Shown here piece by piece: positions 44,519 through 52,058 of a stretch of DNA of 64,000 nt. The position numbers and the translations under genes were made by a program. The DNA comes from JANSWP01 sp041941305 (GTDB taxonomy: Bacteria; Bacteroidota; Bacteroidia; Chitinophagales; Saprospiraceae). The first letter of the stretch is position 1, and each line of letters opens with the position of its first letter. The stretch covers positions 1-64,000 of the forward strand of contig JBGTQJ010000029.1 of assembly GCA_041941305.1 (NCBI GenBank). The letters are read 5' to 3'. The notes under the pieces were generated by a model that was not told the DNA's origin, searched no databases, and worked only from the letters and a program-made list of their open reading frames with translations.

Positions 44519-45406
44519 TTAATGTTCTAAAATAGACATTAAATCTTCTGGGGAAGATAGCCATTGTATATTGCTGGGCATCCTGATATTTTTCTGGGAT
44601 TCTGGCGTTCCAGCTATAAAAACTTTTTTGTCTACAAAGATCTCTGAGAGTTTTTCCACGTATCTTTGCGCCTCAGCTTCTTTCGGCTCAATTATAAAAA
44701 AAGTAAGCAGGCAATCCGGGTTTTGCAATTCTGCAGCTTGAGCAACTGCATTGAATGGTGTATTTTGTCCCAAATAGGTAACTGTATATCCTTCAGAACG
44801 CAACCAGTAGTGTGAAAACAACAAGCCGATTTCGTGAAATTCCTTTTCTGGAAGGAATAGCAGAAACTTTTCTGGTTTGGGGTCAAATACAATAATGTTA
44901 TCTATAGCTGTGCACAGTTTCTGTCGAATCAGATTTGTAGCAAAATGCTCTTGCCCCGGATGTAGACTCCATACCGACCACATCAAACCAATTTTCCTGA
45001 GAAGAGGGTTGATAACATGAATCATAGTTTGTTTCAAACCAAATCGGGTAGTTGCGGTATTAAACAGTTTTTCAAAGATTTCCTGATTCAATTCCAGCGT
45101 AGCAATCAAAAGAGAATTGATAAATGGTAAGAAATCAGCGGTATCTGGAGGAAGATTTTCTCTCAGGGAGACAACCTCTTTTGACAAAGCTTCCTGATCA
45201 AGTTTACTGGCTTTTGAGATTTTCCAACCATTTTGGAGAAGGATATTGACATTCAACAATTTGCGCAAATCCCCATCCCCGTAAAAGCGAATGTTTGTTT
45301 GGGTTCTTTCCGGAGTAAGCAGTTGATAGCGACGCTCCCAAATACGAAGTGTATGTGCTTTCACACCAGAAAGTTTTTCCAAATCTTTGATGGAATAATT
45401 TGCCAC
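44519..45406 (-). CDS. MerR-family B12-binding regulator (CarH-like photoreceptor candidate)
   Basis: 295 aa. A MerR-type winged HTH occupies 1-70 (YSIKDLEKLSGVKAHTLRIW, ERRYQLLTPERT, IRFYGDGDLRKLL). The rest matches the cobalamin-binding module: a four-helix bundle with the Wx9EH motif W143...E153-H154 (WSVWSLHPGQEHFATN) and a Rossmann-like domain with E189-F-H191 in EFHEIGLLFSHYWLRSEGY, where the His would be the lower ligand of B12. These are the marks of CarH/CarA regulators, which hold repression in the dark through adenosylcobalamin. Usually near carotenoid genes; none here. It lies 26 bases after the sigma factor gene and is probably co-transcribed with it. Confidence 0.85.
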   Translation of the reverse strand: MANYSIKDLEKLSGVKAHTLRIWERRYQLLTPERTQTNIRFYGDGDLRKLLNVNILLQNGWKISKASKLDQEALSKEVVSLRENLPPDTADFLPFINSLLIATLELNQEIFEKLFNTATTRFGLKQTMIHVINPLLRKIGLMWSVWSLHPGQEHFATNLIRQKLCTAIDNIIVFDPKPEKFLLFLPEKEFHEIGLLFSHYWLRSEGYTVTYLGQNTPFNAVAQAAELQNPDCLLTFFIIEPKEAEAQRYVEKLSEIFVDKKVFIAGTPESQKNIRMPSNIQWLSSPEDLMSILEH

Positions 45407-45432
45407 AGCAGTATTTTTAGTTAAAAAATTAT

Positions 45433-45963
45433 TTAGGCTTCAAATACGGTCTCGACATGCGCATACCTGGCTCTGATCTTATCTTTCAGTTGTTGCCTTG
45501 CAAGGAAGATTCGACTTTTTACTGTTCCCAAGGGTAAATCAAATTGTTCTGCAATCTCCTGGTATTTGAAACCACGATAATGCATTAAGAACGGAACTTT
45601 GAAGGTGTCTTCCAATTCTTCAATCATATTTACCAATTCTTTCATTAGAATGTTGGAATTCGCTTGATTTACCACCGTTTGCTTACCTGAATTGATGAAG
45701 TAATCATCATGTGTATCATCAAGAATAGTAGGGTTCTTGGCTTTTCTACGATAGTTGTTAATAAAGATATTTTTCATGATAGTCATCAACCATGCTTTGA
45801 GATTGGTATCCTGTTCAAATTTATCTACGTTTTTGAAAGCTCTGTATGCAGTTTCCTGAAAAAGGTCTCTGGCGTCTTCTACGTTTTGAGTAAGGCTATA
45901 CGCAAAAGAATTTAAAATCGTGTTGAATTGATTGAAACGGCTATAAAAATCTGCTTGAGTCAT
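45433..45963 (-). CDS. ECF-like RNA polymerase sigma factor
   Basis: 176 aa. Region 2 covers 15-75 (SLTQNVEDARDLFQETAYRA, then NLKAWLMTIMKNIFINNYRR, the -10-binding part) and region 4 covers 115-170 (YRGFKYQEIAEQFDLPLGTV, then KSRIFLARQQLKDKIR, the -35/-33 HTH). No adjacent anti-sigma gene; instead the next gene is a CarH-like B12 regulator. In many Bacteroidota this pair is reported beside carotenoid genes and linked to light response; that is knowledge of the arrangement, not shown here. Confidence 0.92.
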   Translation of the reverse strand: MTQADFYSRFNQFNTILNSFAYSLTQNVEDARDLFQETAYRAFKNVDKFEQDTNLKAWLMTIMKNIFINNYRRKAKNPTILDDTHDDYFINSGKQTVVNQANSNILMKELVNMIEELEDTFKVPFLMHYRGFKYQEIAEQFDLPLGTVKSRIFLARQQLKDKIRARYAHVETVFEA

Positions 45964-46020
45964 AATGAGGAATTTAGATTTGTTTTAATTGGAATTTCAT
46001 GAACGCTTTGTTTTGTTCAA

Positions 46021-46053
46021 CAAATATATACAATAATTAAACAAAAAAACAAA
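46021..46053 (-). promoter_or_regulatory. Bacteroidota-type promoter of the sigma factor gene
   Basis: On the minus strand TTTG (46053-46050) and TATATTTG (46028-46021) are separated by 21 bases, fitting the -33 TTTG and -7 TAnnTTTG consensus. It implies a leader of about 50 nt before the start at 45963. It lies in a very AT-rich divergent region (45964-46447) that has no gene. Confidence 0.55.
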
Positions 46054-46397
46054 TCCAAAAAATACTTTTATTGAAAAAAAATTAGAACTAATCTAACTAA
46101 TTAATTGATTTACAATAATTTAAACAAAAATTCCTGTTCAACATTTTTTTAAAATTATTATACAAAAATATTTTTTTGTCTAAGATTTGACCTTTTTTAT
46201 TGATCAGAACTTAATTTTTGTTGAATGTAATTGACGAAAACAGTCTAATAAGTTGTACATCCATATAAACTAAATCTTGATTTGAGCTCAATAGACATAA
46301 TAGGATAGATGGCCCCAATCAATTTACCGTTGTCTCATATTGGTTTTGGTGAATCACAAAGGGTAGCCATTAATTGTTTTAGAGTGCAAAAATTTAT

Positions 46398-46417
46398 TTT
46401 TTAGATTAGTCTAAAAA
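46398..46417. promoter_or_regulatory. Palindromic operator of the MntR/DtxR-like regulator
   Basis: TTTTTAGATTAGTCTAAAAA is an 8-bp perfect inverted repeat around TTAG. It resembles DtxR/MntR boxes such as TTAGGTTAGCCTAA in form and in the TTAG core. It ends 4 bases before the -7 box of the regulator gene, overlapping the -33 region, so a metal-loaded repressor bound here would block its own operon. Confidence 0.65.
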
Positions 46418-46421
46418 TTCA

Positions 46422-46429
46422 TAATTTTG
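46422..46429 (+). promoter_or_regulatory. -7 promoter element of the MntR-like regulator gene (TAATTTTG)
   Basis: Full TAnnTTTG match, 18 bases before the ATG at 46448. A TTG start at 46427 lies inside this box, which is one reason to choose 46448. Confidence 0.55.
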
Positions 46430-46447
46430 CCAGACAAAACAAACTTG

Positions 46448-47110
46448 ATGGACATTATTTCTCATACGGAAGAAAATTACCTCAAAGCGATTTTCAAAAT
46501 CTGTGAAAAGTCTGATAAGCCTGCAAGCACCAATGCTATTGCAAAAGAAATGAAAACCAGTGCAGCTTCTGTTACTGACATGTTGCAACGCCTTTCTGGC
46601 AAGTCTCTTATAAATTATGAAAAGTACAAGGGAGTGACATTGACGTTGTTGGGTCAGAAAAAGGCCACAGGTTTGATTAGAAAACATCGACTATGGGAAG
46701 TTTTCCTCGTTGAAAAATTACATTTCACGTGGGGAGAGGTGCATGATATGGCTGAACAACTGGAACACATTCAATCGGAAGAACTGGTGGAAAGGTTAGA
46801 CCAATTTCTAGAGTACCCTAAATTTGATCCACATGGGGATCCCATTCCCGATGCTGCAGGCAATTTTACTTTTCGCAAGCAAATCCACTTATCCGAATTA
46901 AAAACAGGAGAAAATGGTATCGTTGTGGGCGTTCAGGAACACTCTGCTCCCTTTTTGGAATATCTAGACCGGCTACATCTTTCACTGGGAGCACATATTA
47001 AGGTAATAGAGAAATTTGATTATGACGAATCTGTGAAGATCAATTTGGATTCCAAAGAAGTGATTCTGTCTCATAAGGTTTGTCAAAATTTGTTTGTGCA
47101 AAAAAAATAA
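46448..47110 (+). CDS. Metal-dependent repressor, DtxR/MntR family
   Basis: 220 aa from the ATG at 46448. Residues 1-60 are the winged HTH (HTEENYLKAIFKICEKS, STNAIAKEMKTSAASVTDML, the recognition helix); 65-130 are the metal-binding/dimerisation part (HRLWEVFLVEKLHFTWGEVH, DMAEQLEHIQSEELVERLD, YPKFDPHGDPIPDAAG), where D/E/H residues would bind Mn or Fe. A C-terminal FeoA/SH3-like domain follows (GIVVGVQEHSAPFLEYLDRL). It controls metal uptake, presumably the binding protein and ATPase genes that follow 9 bases later. The palindromic operator just upstream suggests autoregulation. Confidence 0.92.
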   Translation: MDIISHTEENYLKAIFKICEKSDKPASTNAIAKEMKTSAASVTDMLQRLSGKSLINYEKYKGVTLTLLGQKKATGLIRKHRLWEVFLVEKLHFTWGEVHDMAEQLEHIQSEELVERLDQFLEYPKFDPHGDPIPDAAGNFTFRKQIHLSELKTGENGIVVGVQEHSAPFLEYLDRLHLSLGAHIKVIEKFDYDESVKINLDSKEVILSHKVCQNLFVQKK

Positions 47111-47119
47111 TGGATAAAC

Positions 47120-48124
47120 ATGAATAAAACATTTCTTTTTTCAATACTGCTATTCAGTACTCAAGCACTACCAGCCAATGATGAACCACCCAAAAAAGTC
47201 ATTTCGACCGCTTCTATCTTTGCAGATATGGCGGAGCACATTGCCGGAGGTCATGTAGACATTCAGACAATTGTTCCTATTGGTGGCGATCCACATACCT
47301 ATGAACCCAGACCCAGTGACGCACGATTGGTTTTGGAAGCTGATTTAATATTGAAGAATGGATTGACTTTTGAGGGCTGGCTCAATGAATTGATTGAAAA
47401 TTCAGGTACAAAGGCCAATGTGGTGTTGATTACTCAAAATGTAGATGCCATCACCAGTGAGAAATATAAAGGCTCTGCTGATCCACATGCTTGGATGGAT
47501 GCTTCACTTGGCATGATTTATATCGAAAATATCAAAAACGCATTGGTTGAATTGGATCCAGATAACAAAGAGGTGTATGAGTTCAATTACCAGGCTTATC
47601 GAGGACATTTGGAAGAACTTGATAAATTCATCAAGACGGAAATTGAAAAAATTCCTGCCAACCAACGCATTCTGATCACCTCTCACGATGCCTTTCAATA
47701 TTATGGAAGACGCTATGGCATTCAACTAGAATCCGTTTTGGGTATTTCAACAGAAGTTGAAGCTCAGACTTCTGATGTTATTCGGCTCAATAAAGTCATA
47801 CGGGAAAACAATATTCCAGCTGTTTTTATTGAAAGTACGGTAAATCCCAAACTATTGGAACAACTCGCCAAAGACAATAAGGTAGTGATTGGTGGGGAAT
47901 TATATGCAGATTCCATAGGTGATAAAGACAGTCCGGCACCTACCTATTATGATATGTTGAAATACAATACAGAAGTGATTGTAAAGGCTTTATCCAAAAC
48001 CGTCATTGTTGAAGAAACTGATTCATCAGAAAATTCCGGAGGGGGAAAAGGATGGATGGTTTTGGCTTTACTATTGGTACCCCTGTTCATTTATGGAATA
48101 AAAATGTTAAGCTCAAAAAAATGA
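47120..48124 (+). CDS. Metal ABC transporter substrate-binding protein (ZnuA/TroA family), C-terminal membrane anchor
   Basis: 334 aa. Signal peptide (FLFSILLFSTQALPAN). Cluster A-I fold with the expected ligands: GGDPHTYEPRPSDAR (first His), DPHAWMDASLGMIYIENI (second His), ISTEVEAQTSDVIR, FIESTVNPKLLEQLA and ADSIGDKDSPAPTYYDML (final Asp). Mn or Zn specificity cannot be told. Unusually, a Gly-rich linker (SSENSGGGKG) and a C-terminal hydrophobic helix (WMVLALLLVPLFIYGIKML) ending in SSKK follow, which would hold the protein in the inner membrane. The stop overlaps the ATPase start (ATGA). Confidence 0.9.
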   Translation: MNKTFLFSILLFSTQALPANDEPPKKVISTASIFADMAEHIAGGHVDIQTIVPIGGDPHTYEPRPSDARLVLEADLILKNGLTFEGWLNELIENSGTKANVVLITQNVDAITSEKYKGSADPHAWMDASLGMIYIENIKNALVELDPDNKEVYEFNYQAYRGHLEELDKFIKTEIEKIPANQRILITSHDAFQYYGRRYGIQLESVLGISTEVEAQTSDVIRLNKVIRENNIPAVFIESTVNPKLLEQLAKDNKVVIGGELYADSIGDKDSPAPTYYDMLKYNTEVIVKALSKTVIVEETDSSENSGGGKGWMVLALLLVPLFIYGIKMLSSKK

Positions 48125-48867
48125 CGCATTCGACTATCTCAATAAAAGGACTTTCTGTTTCCTACGATAAAAAGATCGTATTGAAGAACATTTTCCTGGA
48201 AATCGATTCTGGAAACATTTACGGAGTAGTAGGACCCAATGGGGCTGGCAAGTCAACTTTATTCAAAGCCATATTGGGCTTGATAGAGACCAACGCAGGA
48301 AATATCACCATAAATACCCAACCCATTGAAAATCAAAGAAAAAAAGTAGTTTATGTGCCTCAGAAAGACGATGTTGACTGGCAATTTCCTGCGACGGTGT
48401 TGGATATCGTTTTAATGGGACGTTACCCTCACAAACAACTTTTTCAAAAATTAAGCAAGGAAGATAAATCCATTGCTATAGATGCCCTTCGAGATTTGGG
48501 AATAGAAGATTTGCAAAACCGTCAAATTGGAGAATTATCCGGAGGACAGCAACAAAGGGTCTTTTTAGCCAGAGCACTCTGCCAGGAAGCAGACATCTTT
48601 TTACTGGATGAACCCTTCGTAGGTGTCGATATGACTACAGAGGAAAAAATAATTGGTATTTTGAAAAAATTGGCAGATGAAGGAAAGACGCTTTTAGTCG
48701 TTCACCATGACCTCTCCTCGGTTTCAGAATATTTTGACAGAGTGATCTTATTGAACCAGCGCCTAATCGCCTACGGAGATACCGAAGTTGTATTTACTCA
48801 GGAAAATATTTCAAAAACTTATCATGGGCAATTGTCCATTTTGCATAAAACGGGGATGATAGGATAG
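48121..48867 (+). CDS. Metal ABC transporter ATP-binding protein (ZnuC/TroB family)
   Basis: 248 aa from the ATG that overlaps the previous stop; an upstream frame from 48052 is a shadow of the binding-protein gene. Walker A GPNGAGKSTL, Q-loop VVYVPQKDDVDWQFPAT (the DVDW motif is characteristic of Mn/Zn transporters), signature LSGGQQQRVFLARALCQE, Walker B IFLLDEPFVGVD and H-loop LLVVHHDLSS. Drives metal import together with a permease; however no permease gene follows, only a convergent gene at 48933, so the partner must be encoded elsewhere. Confidence 0.93.
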   Translation: MTHSTISIKGLSVSYDKKIVLKNIFLEIDSGNIYGVVGPNGAGKSTLFKAILGLIETNAGNITINTQPIENQRKKVVYVPQKDDVDWQFPATVLDIVLMGRYPHKQLFQKLSKEDKSIAIDALRDLGIEDLQNRQIGELSGGQQQRVFLARALCQEADIFLLDEPFVGVDMTTEEKIIGILKKLADEGKTLLVVHHDLSSVSEYFDRVILLNQRLIAYGDTEVVFTQENISKTYHGQLSILHKTGMIG

Positions 48868-48892
48868 AACGATATAATGAAAATGGTTCATG

Positions 48893-48932
48893 TTTTTCAT
48901 TTTAATTTTAATTTTAATTTTAATTTTAATTT
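48893..48932. repeat. Tandem TTTTAA hexamer between convergent genes
   Basis: ATTTTAATTTTAATTTTAAT is part of a run of about five to six copies of TTTTAA directly before the stop codon of the convergent OmpA gene. A short complementary stretch (AATGAAAA, 48877-48884) pairs weakly with TTTTTCATTTT at 48890-48900. Low-complexity relative of the other word-built arms. Confidence 0.6.
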
Positions 48933-50669
48933 CTATTCAAAAACCAATTCCAGCTCTACCCTTCTGTTCAATTGCCATCCTGGTTCTTCATGCCTGTTGT
49001 CTGCAGGCTCCACTTCACCATAGTAATCAGCAATTATTTGTTTTCTTTTCACTCCTCGGTTGATCAAATAAAACATAACGGATTCTACTCTTCTTTTGGA
49101 AAGGTCGGCATTGTAATCATGAGAGGCCCGCTCATCAGTATGCCCGCTCATGCGAATTTTAACTGCAGGGTTGGTCACCAAAAATTCAGCAGCTTTGTTC
49201 AATTCTTCGAAATGTACTTTGCGAATAATATCCTTGTCTGTATCAAAATAGACATTCCGGATGGTGATATTTTCCTTCGATCTTAAAACTGCTTTTGCAG
49301 CAGGTGATTCTGCAGCTTCTGTAATTGGACAGCCCTTTAAATATTGAGGGCCTGCAATATCTGGACAGTCATCTAATGCATCAACAACACCATCATTATC
49401 CCTGTCTTCAGAAGGGCATCCTTCAGCTAAAATAGAGCCTGGCACTTCAGGGCATTTATCATAAGCATCAACAATACCATCCCGGTCCTGGTCATCAATA
49501 GGGCAACCATTGTTGCTCGCCACACCAGCTAAGTTGGGACATTTATCAATATCATCTCTGATACCATCATGATCCTGATCCCCTAGCGGGCAACCATTAA
49601 AAACCTCAAGTCCTGCAATTGTCGGACATTTGTCTCTGCTATTTGGGATACCATCCTTGTCATCGTCTGCCTCTACATTATCACTCACCAGGGATTCATC
49701 ATCCGGGCATCCATTTGAATCTTTTCCTCCGGGTTCATCCGGGCATTCATCTTCACTATCGGCTATACCATCATTATCCTTATCTGCTTTACCACCAAAA
49801 TGAAAACCAACCGAAATTTCATGCCCGCCTGAGTTATAATTGTTCAAATTTGTTGTTGTCACATCATACCCATACGCTACTTCAAAGTTTTTGAAATTGA
49901 GTCCAACCAAAGCAGCAATTGCATCCTTGTGACGATAGTTGCCACCAATCCAGAATTTATTCAATAAGACCCTTACACTAGCGTCAAATTGAGTGGGTGC
50001 CCCTTTCACAACTTTTACAATTGCAGAAGGCTCTATGGCTACTTTTTCATTTAAATAATAAGTATATCCTGCCATTGCAAAATAATGCCTTAATATCCTA
50101 CTTTGGTCCTGGCTTTGAGTCCCTACAAAATCCAGATTCTTTTCCAAAAGCTGAGGAAAAGCAAGGCCAATAAACAAGCCTTCTCTTTGAAAATGCAAAC
50201 CAATATTCAAATCCGGAATATTTTGTTTTTCTATTCCATCTGCGACCAATTGATCCAGGGCATCATCTACTACGTAGTCCTGACTAATACTCAAGGAATG
50301 GGTCCCAGCTTCAATACCTGCTGACAGGGTCGTATTTTCAGCTAAAGTGACTGTATAAGCCACCCTTGCCATCCCTCCTTTTCGCTCCATTAAACCGGCT
50401 TTATCGCTAAAAAAGTAACCCCCTACACTGATTGGAATTTGCTTTAAACCGCCGCGTATTCCAGCAAAACTGGTTTCAGGCGCCTGGTCAATCCCAACCC
50501 ATTGGTTGCGATATACGAAGTGGCCACCAATGGTACCTGCCTTGGCAGGAGTCGCTGGGTTATAGCCATAATTATTCACTACAAAATTTGAAAAGAGGGG
50601 ATACTGTTGAGCTTTCAGTATAGAAACTCCGAGGAAAGTGATAAGAATAGTAGTATATAGGTGTCTCAT
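48933..50669 (-). CDS. PorP/SprF-OmpA fusion outer-membrane protein
   Basis: 578 aa. Signal peptide, then a PorP/SprF beta-barrel domain (QQYPLFSNFVVNNYGYNPAT, SKRxGF-type YRNQWVGIDQAPETSFAGIR, LRHYFAMAGYTYYLNEKVA, SVRVLLNKFWIGGNYR). Residues 300-440 contain thrombospondin type 3-like calcium repeats (DKDNDGIADSEDECPDEPGG, DRDGIVDAYDKCPEVPGS). The end is an OmpA peptidoglycan-binding domain (IRMSGHTDERASHDYNADLS, KRRVESVMFYL). PorP/SprF-like proteins are paired with CHU_C-type T9SS substrates in this phylum; the upstream gene is such a substrate, so joint surface attachment is a good guess. Confidence 0.93.
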   Translation of the reverse strand: MRHLYTTILITFLGVSILKAQQYPLFSNFVVNNYGYNPATPAKAGTIGGHFVYRNQWVGIDQAPETSFAGIRGGLKQIPISVGGYFFSDKAGLMERKGGMARVAYTVTLAENTTLSAGIEAGTHSLSISQDYVVDDALDQLVADGIEKQNIPDLNIGLHFQREGLFIGLAFPQLLEKNLDFVGTQSQDQSRILRHYFAMAGYTYYLNEKVAIEPSAIVKVVKGAPTQFDASVRVLLNKFWIGGNYRHKDAIAALVGLNFKNFEVAYGYDVTTTNLNNYNSGGHEISVGFHFGGKADKDNDGIADSEDECPDEPGGKDSNGCPDDESLVSDNVEADDDKDGIPNSRDKCPTIAGLEVFNGCPLGDQDHDGIRDDIDKCPNLAGVASNNGCPIDDQDRDGIVDAYDKCPEVPGSILAEGCPSEDRDNDGVVDALDDCPDIAGPQYLKGCPITEAAESPAAKAVLRSKENITIRNVYFDTDKDIIRKVHFEELNKAAEFLVTNPAVKIRMSGHTDERASHDYNADLSKRRVESVMFYLINRGVKRKQIIADYYGEVEPADNRHEEPGWQLNRRVELELVFE

Positions 50670-50715
50670 TCTTTTAAATTCAAAACAAGCTTAAGTGCAA
50701 GACCAGGTTTCTTTA

Positions 50716-50773
50716 AATGAAAATCAAAATCAAATTGCTCTTGAACTTAAACTAAAACTTAAGCTTATACTTA
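50716..50773. repeat. Low-complexity words ATCAAA / ACTTAA between cluster genes
   Basis: AAATGAAAATCAAAATCAAA followed by GAACTTAAACTAAAACTTAA and AGCTTATACTTAA. The words recall the 7348-7433 and 41873-42034 elements, but no stable pairing of arms was found. It separates the CHU_C gene from the PorP gene. Confidence 0.4.
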
Positions 50774-50774
50774 A

Positions 50775-52010
50775 TCATCTGAGAATCGTCACAGCTCCAT
50801 TAAAAGTCGTATCGTCCGTGTCATTCAAGTACAAAATATAGTAGTAGGGTCCGGCTGGTAAGGCACCATCGGAATTATTTTGACCAATCCAGGAGTTGTC
50901 ATAACCATCCATATCAAAAACGAGGGTACCCCAGCGATTGTAAATTTCGAGTCGATTATCAGGAAAATTTTCGATGCCTGGAATGTTCCATGTCTCATTT
51001 GAGCCATCTCCATTGGGCGTAAATAGGTTTCTGAAATCAAAATCCAGGCAACCTATTTTTACTTCCAGATTTGCAATTATTTTAATGCAATTATTTGCAT
51101 CAGAAATGGTAACCGTGTAGGTATCACCTGTCAAATTGGTCAAATCTTCAAAAGAACTCCCATTAGACCATAAGTATTGATAAGGAGCCAAGCCACCCAT
51201 CACTTCCAAATTAATTAGGCCATCTTCTGTTCCAGTGCAGGATTCATCAACAATATCAGGAACTACTGATATGCTATCATTGCCTTCGATAATCACATTA
51301 TTTACAATTTGGCATCCCAATCCGTCCGTTACGGTAAATTCATAGGTTCCAATTGCCAAATCTGTCACCTGCTCTCCTACCGCCCCATTCGACCAGTTGA
51401 CCTGATAAGGAGTCGTCCCTCCCTGAATGTCAATGGAAGCACTTCCATCGCTATTTTCAGAACATAAAACATCTGTCTGATCAGCAATATCAACCGCCAA
51501 ATCTGTAGCTACACTAACCTGGATATCCTGGGAAGAAATATGTGAACACCCTTCAGTTACAACCGTGAGCGTGATGGTCTGGGTACCAATCGAATTGAAA
51601 GTTACATTTTGAGGGTTTTGCTCATTGGAAGTAGTTGGAGAAGCATTGGGTCCAAATTCCCAAAGATATTGGGTACTGTCTTCCGGCACCCCTGTATAAG
51701 TCAAATTGAATTTCACACCGCAATCCCCAGAACTCAGCTCATCGTATACAAAATCAGATATTGGAGCGGCTGCACATGATTTTTTTGGCGGTTGTTCAAA
51801 ACCCTGCCTCAAGTAGATAGTGGCATTGGCATCTGTACCCGCATTGGGTGGTTGTCCAACTGTACAACTCAATCGAATCGTAGTACTGCCTGATAAAAAG
51901 GTACTCGCTCCGCCTGCTGCCCCGACCACGTCTCTTTTTATCTTTTGGGCAGCTATTTCTCCAATTGAGAAAAGGGAAAACAGGAGAATGGAATAGATTA
52001 TTTTTTTCAT
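50775..52010 (-). CDS. Secreted PKD/SprB-repeat protein with CHU_C (T9SS type B) sorting domain
   Basis: 411 aa from the ATG at 52010, which starts a classical signal (KKIIYSILLFSLFSIGEIAA); 52016 and 52031 are in-frame alternatives. An N-terminal region with VVGAAGGASTFLSGSTTIRL and CTVGQP is common in such proteins, followed by a PKD-like stretch (YLWEFGPNASPTTSNEQNPQ) and two SprB-type repeats (GTTPYQVNWSNGAVGEQVTD, LAPYQYLWSNGSSFEDLTN). The end is a gliding motility-associated C-terminal domain: NLFTPNGDGSNETWNIPG, LEIYNRWGTLVFD. Exported by T9SS, probably with the neighbouring PorP/SprF-like protein. The gene upstream begins 49 bases away. Confidence 0.92.
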   Translation of the reverse strand: MKKIIYSILLFSLFSIGEIAAQKIKRDVVGAAGGASTFLSGSTTIRLSCTVGQPPNAGTDANATIYLRQGFEQPPKKSCAAAPISDFVYDELSSGDCGVKFNLTYTGVPEDSTQYLWEFGPNASPTTSNEQNPQNVTFNSIGTQTITLTVVTEGCSHISSQDIQVSVATDLAVDIADQTDVLCSENSDGSASIDIQGGTTPYQVNWSNGAVGEQVTDLAIGTYEFTVTDGLGCQIVNNVIIEGNDSISVVPDIVDESCTGTEDGLINLEVMGGLAPYQYLWSNGSSFEDLTNLTGDTYTVTISDANNCIKIIANLEVKIGCLDFDFRNLFTPNGDGSNETWNIPGIENFPDNRLEIYNRWGTLVFDMDGYDNSWIGQNNSDGALPAGPYYYILYLNDTDDTTFNGAVTILR

Positions 52011-52058
52011 ATTCATATGATTTATGATCATTTAGGAAATTAGGTTTTCATCTAAAAC

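Noticed and set aside
44407..44530. Short + strand frame rich in Phe and Trp before the CarH-like gene end
   Set aside because: Composition implausible, runs into the 3' end of the opposite gene, no promoter seen.
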